The notes: generated from the sequence alone by a model not told the origin. 8,032 bases of DNA from JANFXS01 sp022791155 (GCA_949743895.1 CATJUX010000111.1:1-8032), one strand, 5' to 3'. Positions 1 to 7,612 are shown, counted from the first letter of the stretch. Translations and numbers: made by a program.

Positions 1-2
1 AG

Positions 3-1361
3 GCCCGAGGCTTTGGTTATCCCGGAAGCGAAATTTATGGCGGACTTGCCAACACATGGGATTATGGCCCAATTGGCGTGGAGCTGAAAAACAATGTTAA
101 AAAAGCGTGGTGGAAAAAGTTTGTTCAGGAAAGCCCCTATAATGTGGGCGTTGACTGCGCCATACTCATGAACCCGCAAACATGGGTTGCAAGCGGACAT
201 GTGGGCGGATTCAGTGATCCGCTCATGGACTGCAAAGAATGCAAGGAGCGTTTCCGCGCTGACAAGCTCATTGAAGATCATCTTCAGGAAAACGGCCACA
301 AGGGAGAAGTTGTTGACGGCTGGAGCCAGGAGAAAATGAAAAACTATATTGATGAAAACAACATCAAATGCCCTTCATGTGGCGCGCATAACTTCACTGA
401 CATAAGACAGTTCAATTTGATGTTCAAAACATTTCAGGGTGTCACAGAGGACAGCAAAAATGTTGTATATCTCCGCCCCGAAACGGCACAGGGGATTTTT
501 GTGAACTTCAAAAATGTTCAAAGAACATCAAGAAAGAAGATTCCTTTTGGCATAGGCCAAATTGGAAAATCGTTCAGAAATGAGATAACCCCAGGAAACT
601 TCACTTTCAGAACAAGAGAATTTGAACAGATGGAGCTGGAATTTTTCTGTGAGCCGGGAAGCGATTTGGATTGGTTCAAATATTGGAAGCAAACATGCAT
701 AGACTGGCTCAAGGCGCTTAATATGACAGAGGAGAACATGCGCGTCAGAGACCACAGCCCTGAAGAGCTTTCACACTATTCAAAGGCCACAACTGACATT
801 GAATATCTTTTCCCCTTTGGTTGGGGCGAGCTTTGGGGAATTGCAGACAGAACGGACTTTGACTTGAAACAGCATCAGGATCACAGCGGACAGGACATGA
901 CTTATTTTGATCAGGACAAAAATGAAAAATATATTCCATATTGCATTGAACCGTCTCTTGGAGCTGACAGAGTCACGCTGGCGTTCCTGTGCGACGCATA
1001 TGACGAGGAAGTTGTTGGAGAAAAAGACGGCAAAGAGGATGTCAGAACAGTTTTGCGTTTCCACCCGGCAATTGCCCCAGTGAAGGCCGCCGTGCTTCCA
1101 CTGAGCAAAAAGCTTGCTGAACCGGCTGAAAAAATTTATGGCGCGCTTTCCAAAAAATTCAATGTGGAATATGACGAAGCCGGAAGCATTGGCAAACGCT
1201 ATAGAAGACAAGACGAAATTGGGACACCTTTCTGTGTGACGGTTGATTTTGACACGCTTGAAGATGAAGCCGTGACTGTGAGAAACAGAGACACAATGGA
1301 ACAGGTGAGAATCAAAATGTGTGAGCTTGAAGCATATCTTCAGGAAAAAATGGAATTTTGA
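3..1361 (+). CDS. glyQS: Glycyl-tRNA synthetase, alpha2 (eukaryote-like) type, 5'-truncated by the window edge
   Basis: Class II aminoacyl-tRNA synthetase that charges tRNA-Gly with glycine in the cytoplasm, using ATP. The frame is open from base 3 (A-R-G-F-G-Y-P-G-S-E-I-Y-G-G-L at 3-47), a stretch found just after the N-terminus in this family, so only about 10 residues lie outside the window; the GTG at 78 is internal and not the start. Class II motif 2 (F-R-N-E) is at 573-584 and motif 3 (G-A-D-R) at 960-971, preceded by the family-typical E-P-S-L. Two Cys pairs, CKEC (231-242) and CPSC (369-380), look like the zinc-binding insertion. The last ~100 residues, from about 1065, fit the class II anticodon-binding domain (P-A-I-A-P-V-K-A at its start). 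The 452 visible residues match the usual ~460. No partner beta subunit is needed for this type. No in-frame stop or missing motif is seen. Confidence 0.97.
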   Translation, partial: ARGFGYPGSEIYGGLANTWDYGPIGVELKNNVKKAWWKKFVQESPYNVGVDCAILMNPQTWVASGHVGGFSDPLMDCKECKERFRADKLIEDHLQENGHKGEVVDGWSQEKMKNYIDENNIKCPSCGAHNFTDIRQFNLMFKTFQGVTEDSKNVVYLRPETAQGIFVNFKNVQRTSRKKIPFGIGQIGKSFRNEITPGNFTFRTREFEQMELEFFCEPGSDLDWFKYWKQTCIDWLKALNMTEENMRVRDHSPEELSHYSKATTDIEYLFPFGWGELWGIADRTDFDLKQHQDHSGQDMTYFDQDKNEKYIPYCIEPSLGADRVTLAFLCDAYDEEVVGEKDGKEDVRTVLRFHPAIAPVKAAVLPLSKKLAEPAEKIYGALSKKFNVEYDEAGSIGKRYRRQDEIGTPFCVTVDFDTLEDEAVTVRNRDTMEQVRIKMCELEAYLQEKMEF

Positions 1362-1387
1362 GTTGGTTTTTTTGAAACGGAGTGTGT

Positions 1388-1427
1388 TTTTTAAGCAAAA
1401 ACCAGTTTGCTTGAAAATGAATTTTTT
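1388..1427 (+). terminator. Weak candidate terminator after glyQS
   Basis: A perfect 7-bp inverted repeat, AAGCAAA (1393-1399) and TTTGCTT (1406-1412), with a 6-base loop, extends outward through one G-U pair and four A-T pairs (1388-1391 with 1414-1417). A run of six T follows at 1422-1427, but four bases separate it from the stem and the stem is AT-rich. It lies 27 bases past the glyQS stop, where a terminator is expected, so the call rests on position as much as structure. Confidence 0.4.
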
Positions 1428-1527
1428 GAACATTTCTGGAAGCATTGTGAATGCAATGGCACAAAACATGGCGTTTTGAACGACAAAATTTGTGAACGTG
1501 TTGTGTTTCGCTCAAAATGGTTTTATA

Positions 1528-1557
1528 TTAGTTTCGAAAAGCAAAATTTTATATAAT
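1528..1557 (+). promoter_or_regulatory. Possible promoter for the small membrane protein gene
   Basis: A perfect TATAAT lies at 1552-1557. The sequence 18 bases upstream (TTAGTT, 1528-1533) matches the -35 consensus poorly. If used, transcription would start near 1564, giving a leader of about 140 bases before the TTG start at 1704. The surroundings are so AT-rich that a chance TATAAT is plausible. Confidence 0.3.
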
Positions 1558-1703
1558 GATAGCAATGAATGGTGAACAACAAAAATATAGGCTTTATGCC
1601 TGTGGCAAGTTTAGTGTGCTTTGCAATCAGCGGCATATTGAATTTTGGTGTATTAACGGGTTGAAAAATATTAATAAATTAATGAAGAAAGAAGGGTTTT
1701 GAT

Positions 1704-1955
1704 TTGGAAAGCAGCACAGCATATATGATAGGCATGATAGTAGGTTCAATTCTAAGCGGCGCTATTATAGGAACAATTCCCCTTAGTTTGGGGATAACTA
1801 AAGGCAAAACTAAGCTTGGAATTGCAGGATTTTGCTGCTGCATTGTTGGCTCGTTTATATTTGGGCTGATTTTGTCTGTTCCTTTCTGCATACTTTTTGT
1901 GGCTCTCATATTGAAGAAACCAAAAAACTCATCAGATCAAAAAGATTTTTTTTAA
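1704..1955 (+). CDS. Small membrane protein of unknown function (83 aa)
   Basis: I do not recognise a family with certainty. The 83-residue product is strongly hydrophobic: a first membrane segment at about residues 8-31, a short basic loop (K33, K35, K37), a second hydrophobic stretch at about 38-70 that could hold one long or two short helices, and a charged tail (KKPKNSSDQKDFF). The first segment has glycines spaced G10-x3-G14 and G19-x3-G23, a GxxxG-like pattern used in helix packing. Residues 44-46 are three consecutive cysteines, with C62 further on. The start is TTG at 1704, chosen because GAAGGG (1691-1696) sits 7 bases upstream; the next in-frame ATG (1725, codon 8) has no comparable site and would cut into the first helix. 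It stands alone between glyQS and the efflux operon, on the same strand as both. That it is real is likely from its composition and ribosome binding site; its role cannot be told. Confidence 0.55.
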   Translation: MESSTAYMIGMIVGSILSGAIIGTIPLSLGITKGKTKLGIAGFCCCIVGSFIFGLILSVPFCILFVALILKKPKNSSDQKDFF

Positions 1956-2158
1956 GAGACAAAAACTAAAAATGTTAAATTTTGGCAGGCATTTGTTTTT
2001 GACAATAAAAGCATTGCTTTTCATTGAAAATTATGATTATGTGAAGAGATGAGCAAAATTTTTGCTGTTGGCGCATAACTGACTGGAATAACTGACAAAA
2101 ACTGCCATGCTTTTGCAAAAAGCAGCTTGCAACATGTTTTTGCAAATTCTATATTTTC
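1956..2158. other. Gene-free AT-rich stretch with repeated GCAAAA/TTTTGC dyads
   Basis: No convincing reading frame on either strand. It holds several short perfect dyads built from the same word: AAAAGCA-T-TGCTTTT (2007-2021), AGCAAAA-T-TTTTGCT (2052-2066), TGCTTTT-GCA-AAAAGCA (2109-2125, hand-placed) and a 10-bp inverted repeat TTTGCAAAAA / TTTTTGCAAA (2112-2121 with 2137-2146). A TTGACA at 1999-2004 has no -10 box at a usable distance. The stretch may be the 3' untranslated region of the upstream gene or hold a small RNA ending at the following terminator; I cannot choose. Confidence 0.4.
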
Positions 2159-2204
2159 AAAGACTTCTTCTTTTGAAATATCATCAAAGAAGGAGTCTTT
2201 TTTT
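2159..2204 (+). terminator. Strong rho-independent terminator
   Basis: Left arm 2159-2176 pairs with right arm 2184-2200 to give about 17 base pairs, with one G-U pair and one bulged T, closing a 7-base loop (2177-2183). The right arm runs into seven consecutive T (2198-2204). The opposite strand has no T-run after the stem, so it works for rightward transcription. It lies about 200 bases past the stop of the small membrane protein gene and insulates the efflux operon from upstream transcription. Confidence 0.78.
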
Positions 2205-2462
2205 GTGAAAAAGATATATACTTGATTTAGCTGTGTGTTTTTGTGGGCTGAATGTGAAGTTGAGATGTGTCATCTGTTATAACATGAAAATTTTTGCCAG
2301 CATTCTTCTCCTTTGTGTTGGAAAGATTTTTGAAGTGCAAACATATTTTGGCAAGCTTTTTCAATTTGTTTTTTGAGGTTTTGGGCTGTGAGAAAAATGT
2401 GAAATTATTTTATATAAATTTTTTGAAAACCAACAAATTTTTTTGTTTTACAGCCGTATTAC
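2205..2462. other. Gene-free AT-rich spacer upstream of the efflux operon
   Basis: No supportable gene on either strand. On the minus strand there is an AAAGGAG followed by an ATG (near 2302-2315), but that frame stops after eight codons. The overlapping open frame of about 40 codons has no ATG or GTG start. I see no tRNA, no tandem repeats and no insertion-sequence ends. The final part (2401-2462) is nearly pure A/T and may act as an upstream promoter element for the promoter at 2479. Confidence 0.4.
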
Positions 2463-2506
2463 TTTTATGATAAAACCATTGACAGGCAAATAGTTTTACT
2501 GTAAAA
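2463..2506. promoter_or_regulatory. Twin 13-bp palindromic operator candidates
   Basis: Two perfect 6+1+6 palindromes share the pattern TTTTAY-N-RTAAAA: TTTTAT-G-ATAAAA at 2463-2475 and TTTTAC-T-GTAAAA at 2494-2506. Their centres (2469 and 2500) are 31 bases apart, close to three helical turns, so two bound dimers would lie on the same DNA face. The first abuts the -35 box and the second covers most of the -10 box, so occupancy should block RNA polymerase. MarR-type regulators are known to repress their own promoter through such sites; assignment to the MarR protein encoded just downstream is inference. Confidence 0.55.
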
Positions 2507-2507
2507 T
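2479..2507 (+). promoter_or_regulatory. Sigma-A promoter of the marR-adaptor-RND operon
   Basis: TTGACA (2479-2484), a 17-base spacer and TAAAAT (2502-2507) give a near-consensus housekeeping promoter. Transcription should start near 2514, about 39 bases before the marR start codon. There is no gene between it and marR and a strong terminator lies upstream, so it should drive all three operon genes. Confidence 0.82.
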
Positions 2508-2543
2508 CTTTTATTACACTATGGAGCGGTTGTGTAATGAAAG
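2508..2543. promoter_or_regulatory. 12-bp inverted repeat at the transcription start, touching the marR ribosome binding site
   Basis: CTTTTATTACAC (2508-2519) pairs with GTGTAATGAAAG (2532-2543) across a 12-base loop, with one G-T pair; the core ATTACAC/GTGTAAT is perfect. It spans about -6 to +30 relative to the predicted start. It could be a third operator or, in the mRNA, a hairpin whose 3' arm reaches into the Shine-Dalgarno region (AAGGAG at 2541-2546). If the start is at 2514, only part of the left arm is transcribed, which favours the DNA-site reading. Confidence 0.5.
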
Positions 2544-2552
2544 GAGAGCAGT

Positions 2553-3029
2553 ATGCTTGAACATGAGATACTGAATTTGGCGGAAAAATTGTTTTTCATC
2601 AGCACTGTTGTTTTGAGGTGGGAATCCAGAAACATGAATGGCTGTTATGACGTCAATGGAAAAAAGCCTGAAATCATGACAAAAACACAAATTATGTATT
2701 CTATGATAATTTCTTCACTTGAGAATGCCACAGCAACAGACATAGAAAAAATTTTGGGGCTTTCAAAAAGCAGTGTGTCGCTGACGGTTTCCCGCATGGT
2801 TGATGAAGGCTATGTCATAAGAAGAAAGGGTGATGATGGCCGCAAATCATATCTTGCGCTTACAGAAAAGGCTGAAATGGCTTTGGCAAATGCCAGAAAG
2901 GTTTTGACAAAAAAATTTGAAGATTTTTACATAGATTTGAACAGCGAACAAAAGGAAATGTTAAAAACTGCAATTGAAAGCGCTTATTTGTTTATATCCA
3001 ACAAGGAGGACAGTAAAAATGAAATTTAG
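2553..3029 (+). CDS. MarR-family winged-helix transcriptional regulator
   Basis: A 158-residue protein, typical length for a MarR dimeric repressor that releases DNA on binding a small ligand. The winged helix-turn-helix runs from about residue 45 to 105: helices around M42-A59 and T62-G69, recognition helix about S71-E85 (SKSSVSLTVSRMVDEG), and a wing at 91-104 with the family's D-D-G-R-K pattern followed by L-T. N-terminal (1-40) and C-terminal (105-150) helices would form the dimer interface. There is one cysteine (C31). Start ATG is supported by AAGGAG at 2541-2546, 6 bases upstream. The stop overlaps the downstream adaptor gene by 11 bases, so the two are translationally coupled. First-gene position, its own promoter with twin palindromes, and linkage to an RND pump make it the likely autorepressor of this operon; ligand unknown. 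Confidence 0.93.
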   Translation: MLEHEILNLAEKLFFISTVVLRWESRNMNGCYDVNGKKPEIMTKTQIMYSMIISSLENATATDIEKILGLSKSSVSLTVSRMVDEGYVIRRKGDDGRKSYLALTEKAEMALANARKVLTKKFEDFYIDLNSEQKEMLKTAIESAYLFISNKEDSKNEI

Positions 3030-4440
3030 CGAAGGTTTTTTTGTTTCAGTTGTAATTGCGTCTTTGGCGCTGTCAGGCTGCGGCGCAAAGGAAAGCGAGC
3101 AAGTGACGGCTCCTGTTGTCAGCGCCATTTCAGTTGAGGCCGACACGGCCTCCAATGGAGAAGTTGAAACAAACTATGTCTATTCAGGCAAAACAGCGCC
3201 TGTGGAAACGGCCAATGTTTTCAGCCTTGTGAATGGAATGGTTGATGAAGTCTATTTTGACATAGGTGACAGAGTGAATGCTGGAGATGTGCTTTTCACA
3301 ATGGACACAGAAGCAATTGAAAACAGTTTGAACACGGCAAGGGCTTCATATCAGGCGGCATTGGCCAATGTTGAAGTTTCACAAACAAACCTTGACACAG
3401 TTAATGGTGCAAGCATGCAGATGCAGCTTGACAGCCTCAAGAACACGCTTGAAACGGCACAAATGTCATGTGAGATGGCGCAAATTGCATATGACACAGC
3501 CAAAACATCATATGACAACACAAAAGTTCTCTATGAACAGGGTTTTGTTTCGCAAGTGGACATGGATTCAGTGAGCAACGCGCTCACGAAAGCACAGAAT
3601 GATCTGACACAGGCTCAAAATGGTCTGGCACAGGCTCAAAGTACATATGACATAACAAGCGGCGATCTCATTGAAGAAAACACTGAAAAGGCAATGGCCG
3701 GATTGAAGGCTGCACAAGCACAGGCAAACAGTGCGGCGGCACAAATTGCTTCCGCTGAAAAAAGCCTTCGTGATGCAAAAATCACAAGCCCGATAAACGG
3801 CGTTGTCACAGCGCAAAACATCACGGCCGGAACGTTGCTTTCAACGTCATCTGTTCCATTTATAATCACTGACAGCTCAACAGTGATTGTGAAAGTGAGC
3901 GTTTCAGAACAGATAATCAACCGTCTTGAAAAAGGGCAGTCAGTTGATGTCAAAATTGCGGCCGTTTCAGACAGCAAAATGGAGGGAAAAATAAAAACGA
4001 TAAACCCTGCCGCCAACCAGTCGGGAACATATGATGTTGAAATTGAAATTCCAAACAATTCCGGCAATGTGAAAACAGGCATGTTTGCTGAAGTCAGCTT
4101 TGTCAAGGCAAAGGGCTATAACGCCATTGTTGTTGCCAGAGACGCTGTCATAAGCAAAAATAACGAGGAGTATGTTTTTGTTGTGGAAAATGGAGCGGCA
4201 GTTAAAAAGAATGTTGTGATGGGCGTTGATGATGGACACAGCGTTCAAATTTTGAAAGGCATTGAGGAGGGCGAGCTTGTCATTGTGAAGGGCCAGTCAT
4301 ATCTCAATGAGGGAAGCGCTGTGAATGTTGTTGTTTTGGATGGCGCAAGAACCGACACTGCTTCCAAAAACGACAATGCCCAGCAGAATGAATATGAAAA
4401 CATGCCCAACAGCGATGCCGAAACTTCTAAGGGGGAATAA
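3019..4440 (+). CDS. RND efflux adaptor subunit (membrane fusion protein, HlyD/AcrA type), lipoprotein
   Basis: Adaptor that partners an RND permease on the outer face of the cytoplasmic membrane. I place the start at ATG 3019 (473 aa), not at the upstream in-frame 2974, because AAGGAGGA (3003-3010) lies just before it and residues 1-21 then form a clean lipoprotein signal with lipobox L-S-G-C (C21 lipidated). Domains in order: first lipoyl half about 50-98 (DEVYFDIGDRVNAGDVL), long alpha-helical hairpin about 100-253 rich in Ala/Gln/Asn heptads (repeated A-Q-x-x-L), second lipoyl half about 255-280 (ITSPINGVVTAQNITAG), beta-barrel about 285-365, membrane-proximal domain about 366-440, and a polar low-complexity tail to 473. 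It overlaps marR by 11 bases and precedes the permease start by 3 bases. A lipid anchor without an adjacent TolC-like channel fits a Gram-positive RND system, though the hairpin is long. Confidence 0.93.
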   Translation: MKFSEGFFVSVVIASLALSGCGAKESEQVTAPVVSAISVEADTASNGEVETNYVYSGKTAPVETANVFSLVNGMVDEVYFDIGDRVNAGDVLFTMDTEAIENSLNTARASYQAALANVEVSQTNLDTVNGASMQMQLDSLKNTLETAQMSCEMAQIAYDTAKTSYDNTKVLYEQGFVSQVDMDSVSNALTKAQNDLTQAQNGLAQAQSTYDITSGDLIEENTEKAMAGLKAAQAQANSAAAQIASAEKSLRDAKITSPINGVVTAQNITAGTLLSTSSVPFIITDSSTVIVKVSVSEQIINRLEKGQSVDVKIAAVSDSKMEGKIKTINPAANQSGTYDVEIEIPNNSGNVKTGMFAEVSFVKAKGYNAIVVARDAVISKNNEEYVFVVENGAAVKKNVVMGVDDGHSVQILKGIEEGELVIVKGQSYLNEGSAVNVVVLDGARTDTASKNDNAQQNEYENMPNSDAETSKGE

Positions 4441-4443
4441 TTG

Positions 4444-7400
4444 ATGTTTTCTAAAGCTGCGATTAAACGGCCTGTCACAACAGTGATGATTATGCTGATT
4501 GTTGTTTTGGCAGGTTTAATATCAAACTTCACGCTTAATTTGGATTTGATGCCGTCAATGGACTTCCCTGTGGCCATTGTGAGCACAACATATGTTGGAG
4601 CAGGGCCGGAAGAAATTGAAACACTCATCACAAAACCTCTTGAGGAAGCCTTGGGAACGGTCACAAACGTTGATTCAATAAGTTCAACATCATCAGCAAA
4701 TTCGTCAATTGTGATTGTTCAGTTTGTTGAAGACACAAATATAGACTTGGCTGCCGTTGACATGCGTGAGAAGGTTGACATGGTGAAAAGCAGCCTTCCA
4801 GAGGGCGCCAATGAGCCAATTGTCCTCAAGTTGGACATAAACAGCATGACGGCAATTTATGTGGGAATCAAAAGTGAAACTCTCAACCTAACAGAACTGA
4901 ACACTCTTGTTGAAGACACTGTTGTCAGAAATTTTGAGAAAATTGAGGGTGTGACGTCTGTTTCGAACACAGGCGGAATTGAGAATGAAGTTCAGATAAC
5001 AATCATGCCGGAAAAACTGCATGGCTATGGACTCACGACATCTCAAATTTCACAGGTTCTGTCGTCTGAAAACATGGATTTGCCAGCCGGAACTGTTCAG
5101 CAGGGAACCGTGAACATACAGATAAAATCCAATGGCGAATTTAATGATGTTGACGAGATAAGGGAGCTTCCGATAACAACAAACAGCGGCGCGGTCATAC
5201 ATTTGAGCGACGTTGCCGAGGTTGAATATGTTGAAAAGGACAGAACTTCATATGCACTTATAGACGGAAGCCCGGCAATTATGCTTGTTATACAAAAACA
5301 ATCCGATGCAAACATAGTTGATGTTTCAGAAAAGGTCAATGCGGAGATTGCAAAAGTTCAAAGGGAATATCCCCAAATTGAATTCTCAATGCTTTCAGAC
5401 ACATCGGAATATATCAAAACATCTGTTAACAACATAACAACAACGGCATTGCAGGCGGCTGTCATAGCGATTGTGGTGATATTTGTTTTCCTTAGAAATC
5501 CAAAAATGTCGGTTATAATTGGTATATCAATACCAACCTCAATCATTGCCACATTTGCGGCAATGTGGCTTTGCGGAATAACAAAAAACATGATTTCAAT
5601 GGGGGGCCTTGCAATAGGAATTGGAATGCTTGTTGACAACTCCATAGTTGTTTTGGAAAATATATTCTCATATATGAGAAAAGGGCTTGATCCGAAGGAA
5701 GCCTCCGAAAGGGGCGCCGGTGAGGTTGCCATGGCTGTTATGGCCTCAACGCTTACAACTGTTGGTGTTTTCATACCATTCATATTTGTTTCGGGAACAG
5801 TTGGTGATGTTTTCAAAGACCTTTCGCTGACGATATGTTTCTCGTTGTTTGCCTCGCTTGTGGTTTCAGTCACGTTCATACCTATGGCGTGTTCAAAATT
5901 GCTGAAGCCAGAACAATTTACAGGCGAGGGTGTGGAGGGCCTGAAGGTTCGCAAAAAAGGAATTCTCAAAGCATTTCTTGATGCATGGGGACATGGCCTT
6001 GAAAAGCTTGACAACAGTTATAGAAGGCTGCTTTTGTGGTGCCTTGTGAACAAGAAAAAAGTTGTGGCATTTGTTATAGTCATTTTCATTGCAACACTTT
6101 CGCTTGTGCCACGCATGGGATTTGACTTCATGCCCGAAATGGATGAAGGCGCCGTTATGATAAGCGTTTCACTTCCTGATGGAACAATTTTGGAAGAAAC
6201 AGAAGCCGTTGTTTCACAGGCTGTTGACACATTCAAAGATGATGAAATTGTTGAAACATATTATGTTATGGTTGGCGGCGGAGGCGTTTCGCTTGGAGGA
6301 AATGGCACAAACAGTGGAAGCATAATGCTAAACCTTGTTGACAAGGAAGCAAGAAGCCTTTCGTCAAAGGATTATGCAAATCAGCTTGAAACACAGCTGA
6401 AGATGATTCCAGGGTGCGAAATAACTGTTTCGGCCAGCAGCTCAGCCATGGGAAGCTATGGCGGCAGTGGAATCACAATGCGCATCACCGGGGAAGAAAG
6501 TGACATATTGAGAGACATTTCAAACACACTTTCTGAAATGCTTGAAGGCATAGACGGCGTCACCGACATAAGCAGTTCGGCGGAAGACACATTGCCAGAG
6601 GTTAACATAATTGCGAACAGGGCGAAAGCCTCAACATATGGTTTGACAGCTGGACAAATTGCTTCGGCCGTCAGCGGAGCTGTCACAGGAACTGTTGCAA
6701 CACAGTTTAAGATTGACGGAACAGAGGTTGATGTCAGAATTAAGCAGAATGATGAAAGTGTCAAATATATTAAGGACATACTCAACCTCACTGTCACAAC
6801 GCCAACGGGCATGGTTTTGCCGCTCACGGAAGTTGCTGACATAGTTGAAGATGAATCGGCCGTGTCAATCACAAGATCAAACCACCACAAATATGTTGAT
6901 GTGAACATATCAACATATGGCCGTGACTTGGGTTCGATACAAAAAGATGTTGAAGCAAGGCTCAACTCATATGTGTTCCCTGAAGGGTATGACTATGAAT
7001 TCACAGGAACACTGGAAACAATGAACGAATCTTTCCAGCAGCTTGGCCTTGTGCTGATTGTTGCCGTTCTTCTTGTATACATGATTATGGCAAGTCAGTT
7101 TGAAAGCTTTATATATCCGTTTATAGTTATGTTTTCAATGCCACTTGCCATAACAGGCGGCATATTTGGGCTTTTTGTCACAGGGAAGTCAATAACCACA
7201 GTTTCGTTCATGGGATTTATAATGCTTGTCGGCATGGTTGTTAACAATGCCATAGTTCTTGTTGACGCGGCAAACCAAAATGTGGCAAAGGGCATGAGCT
7301 CTTATGAGGCCATAAGCACGGCGGGGCCAGACCGTTTGAGGCCGATTCTCATGACAACTCTCACAACAGTGCTTGGCATGATACCACTTGGCATTGGTTT

Positions 7401-7584
7401 GGGAGAAGGAATGGAAATGCAGCAGCCAATGGCGATTGTTATTATATTTGGGCTTACCATATCCACGCTTATAACGCTCATATTCATACCAGTGCTATAC
7501 ATGCTTGTTGACAAAATTAGATATAGAAATATAAAAGCTAAGGCCAAAAAGAAATTTGGAAAAATGCAGGAAACAAATGTATGA
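4444..7584 (+). CDS. RND-superfamily efflux permease (AcrB/HAE1-like)
   Basis: Proton-driven exporter of about 1046 residues, the usual RND size, with the 1+5, 1+5 membrane layout: TM1 about 11-30, large extracytoplasmic loop 31-332, TM2-6 about 333-484, TM7 about 538-556, second large loop 557-866, TM8-12 about 868-1022, and a basic cytoplasmic tail. N-terminus S-K-A-A-I-K-R-P-V and the D-F-P motif after TM1 are family hallmarks. TM4 carries G-M-L-V-D-N (D398, N399), where AcrB has Asp-Asp; TM10 reads G-M-V-V-N-N (N934, N935) where AcrB has its essential Lys. TM11 begins with the conserved R-L-R-P-I-L-M-T. Start: ATG 4444 has a G-rich ribosome binding site (AAGGGGGA, 4429-4436) 7 bases away; TTG 4441 is closer than usual. 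Last gene of the operon. Substrate cannot be told; the regulator suggests drugs, bile or other toxic amphiphiles. Confidence 0.95.
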   Translation: MFSKAAIKRPVTTVMIMLIVVLAGLISNFTLNLDLMPSMDFPVAIVSTTYVGAGPEEIETLITKPLEEALGTVTNVDSISSTSSANSSIVIVQFVEDTNIDLAAVDMREKVDMVKSSLPEGANEPIVLKLDINSMTAIYVGIKSETLNLTELNTLVEDTVVRNFEKIEGVTSVSNTGGIENEVQITIMPEKLHGYGLTTSQISQVLSSENMDLPAGTVQQGTVNIQIKSNGEFNDVDEIRELPITTNSGAVIHLSDVAEVEYVEKDRTSYALIDGSPAIMLVIQKQSDANIVDVSEKVNAEIAKVQREYPQIEFSMLSDTSEYIKTSVNNITTTALQAAVIAIVVIFVFLRNPKMSVIIGISIPTSIIATFAAMWLCGITKNMISMGGLAIGIGMLVDNSIVVLENIFSYMRKGLDPKEASERGAGEVAMAVMASTLTTVGVFIPFIFVSGTVGDVFKDLSLTICFSLFASLVVSVTFIPMACSKLLKPEQFTGEGVEGLKVRKKGILKAFLDAWGHGLEKLDNSYRRLLLWCLVNKKKVVAFVIVIFIATLSLVPRMGFDFMPEMDEGAVMISVSLPDGTILEETEAVVSQAVDTFKDDEIVETYYVMVGGGGVSLGGNGTNSGSIMLNLVDKEARSLSSKDYANQLETQLKMIPGCEITVSASSSAMGSYGGSGITMRITGEESDILRDISNTLSEMLEGIDGVTDISSSAEDTLPEVNIIANRAKASTYGLTAGQIASAVSGAVTGTVATQFKIDGTEVDVRIKQNDESVKYIKDILNLTVTTPTGMVLPLTEVADIVEDESAVSITRSNHHKYVDVNISTYGRDLGSIQKDVEARLNSYVFPEGYDYEFTGTLETMNESFQQLGLVLIVAVLLVYMIMASQFESFIYPFIVMFSMPLAITGGIFGLFVTGKSITTVSFMGFIMLVGMVVNNAIVLVDAANQNVAKGMSSYEAISTAGPDRLRPILMTTLTTVLGMIPLGIGLGEGMEMQQPMAIVIIFGLTISTLITLIFIPVLYMLVDKIRYRNIKAKAKKKFGKMQETNV

Positions 7585-7612
7585 TGCGTTTTGAGAAATT
7601 TTGATTTTGAGG

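Noticed and set aside
780..1469. Long minus-strand open frame (229 codons) opposite the glycyl-tRNA synthetase gene
   Set aside because: It lies almost wholly antisense to a gene with clear family motifs, its product shows no domain pattern, and no ribosome binding site supports it; it is a codon-bias shadow.
1682..1702. Seven-codon ATG frame just before the small membrane protein (possible leader peptide)
   Set aside because: Its codons are only the Shine-Dalgarno region read as protein, with no regulatory codon run or attenuator structure next to it.
1999..2027. TTGACA as a promoter for a small RNA
   Set aside because: No -10-like hexamer occurs at 16-18 bases; the nearest (TATGAT at 2032) is about 27 bases away.
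2290..2330. Minus-strand AAAGGAG followed by ATG in the operon's upstream spacer
   Set aside because: The frame ends after eight codons, and the longer overlapping frame has no usable start codon.
2974..3018. Fifteen extra N-terminal codons on the adaptor gene (start at 2974)
   Set aside because: They would overlap marR far more, lack a ribosome binding site, and place a basic peptide before an otherwise clean lipoprotein signal; ATG 3019 with AAGGAGGA fits better.
5358..6014. Minus-strand open frame (218 codons) opposite the RND permease
   Set aside because: Antisense to a well-conserved permease; the product is Ser/Thr/Ile-rich as expected from complementing hydrophobic codons, with no start signal.
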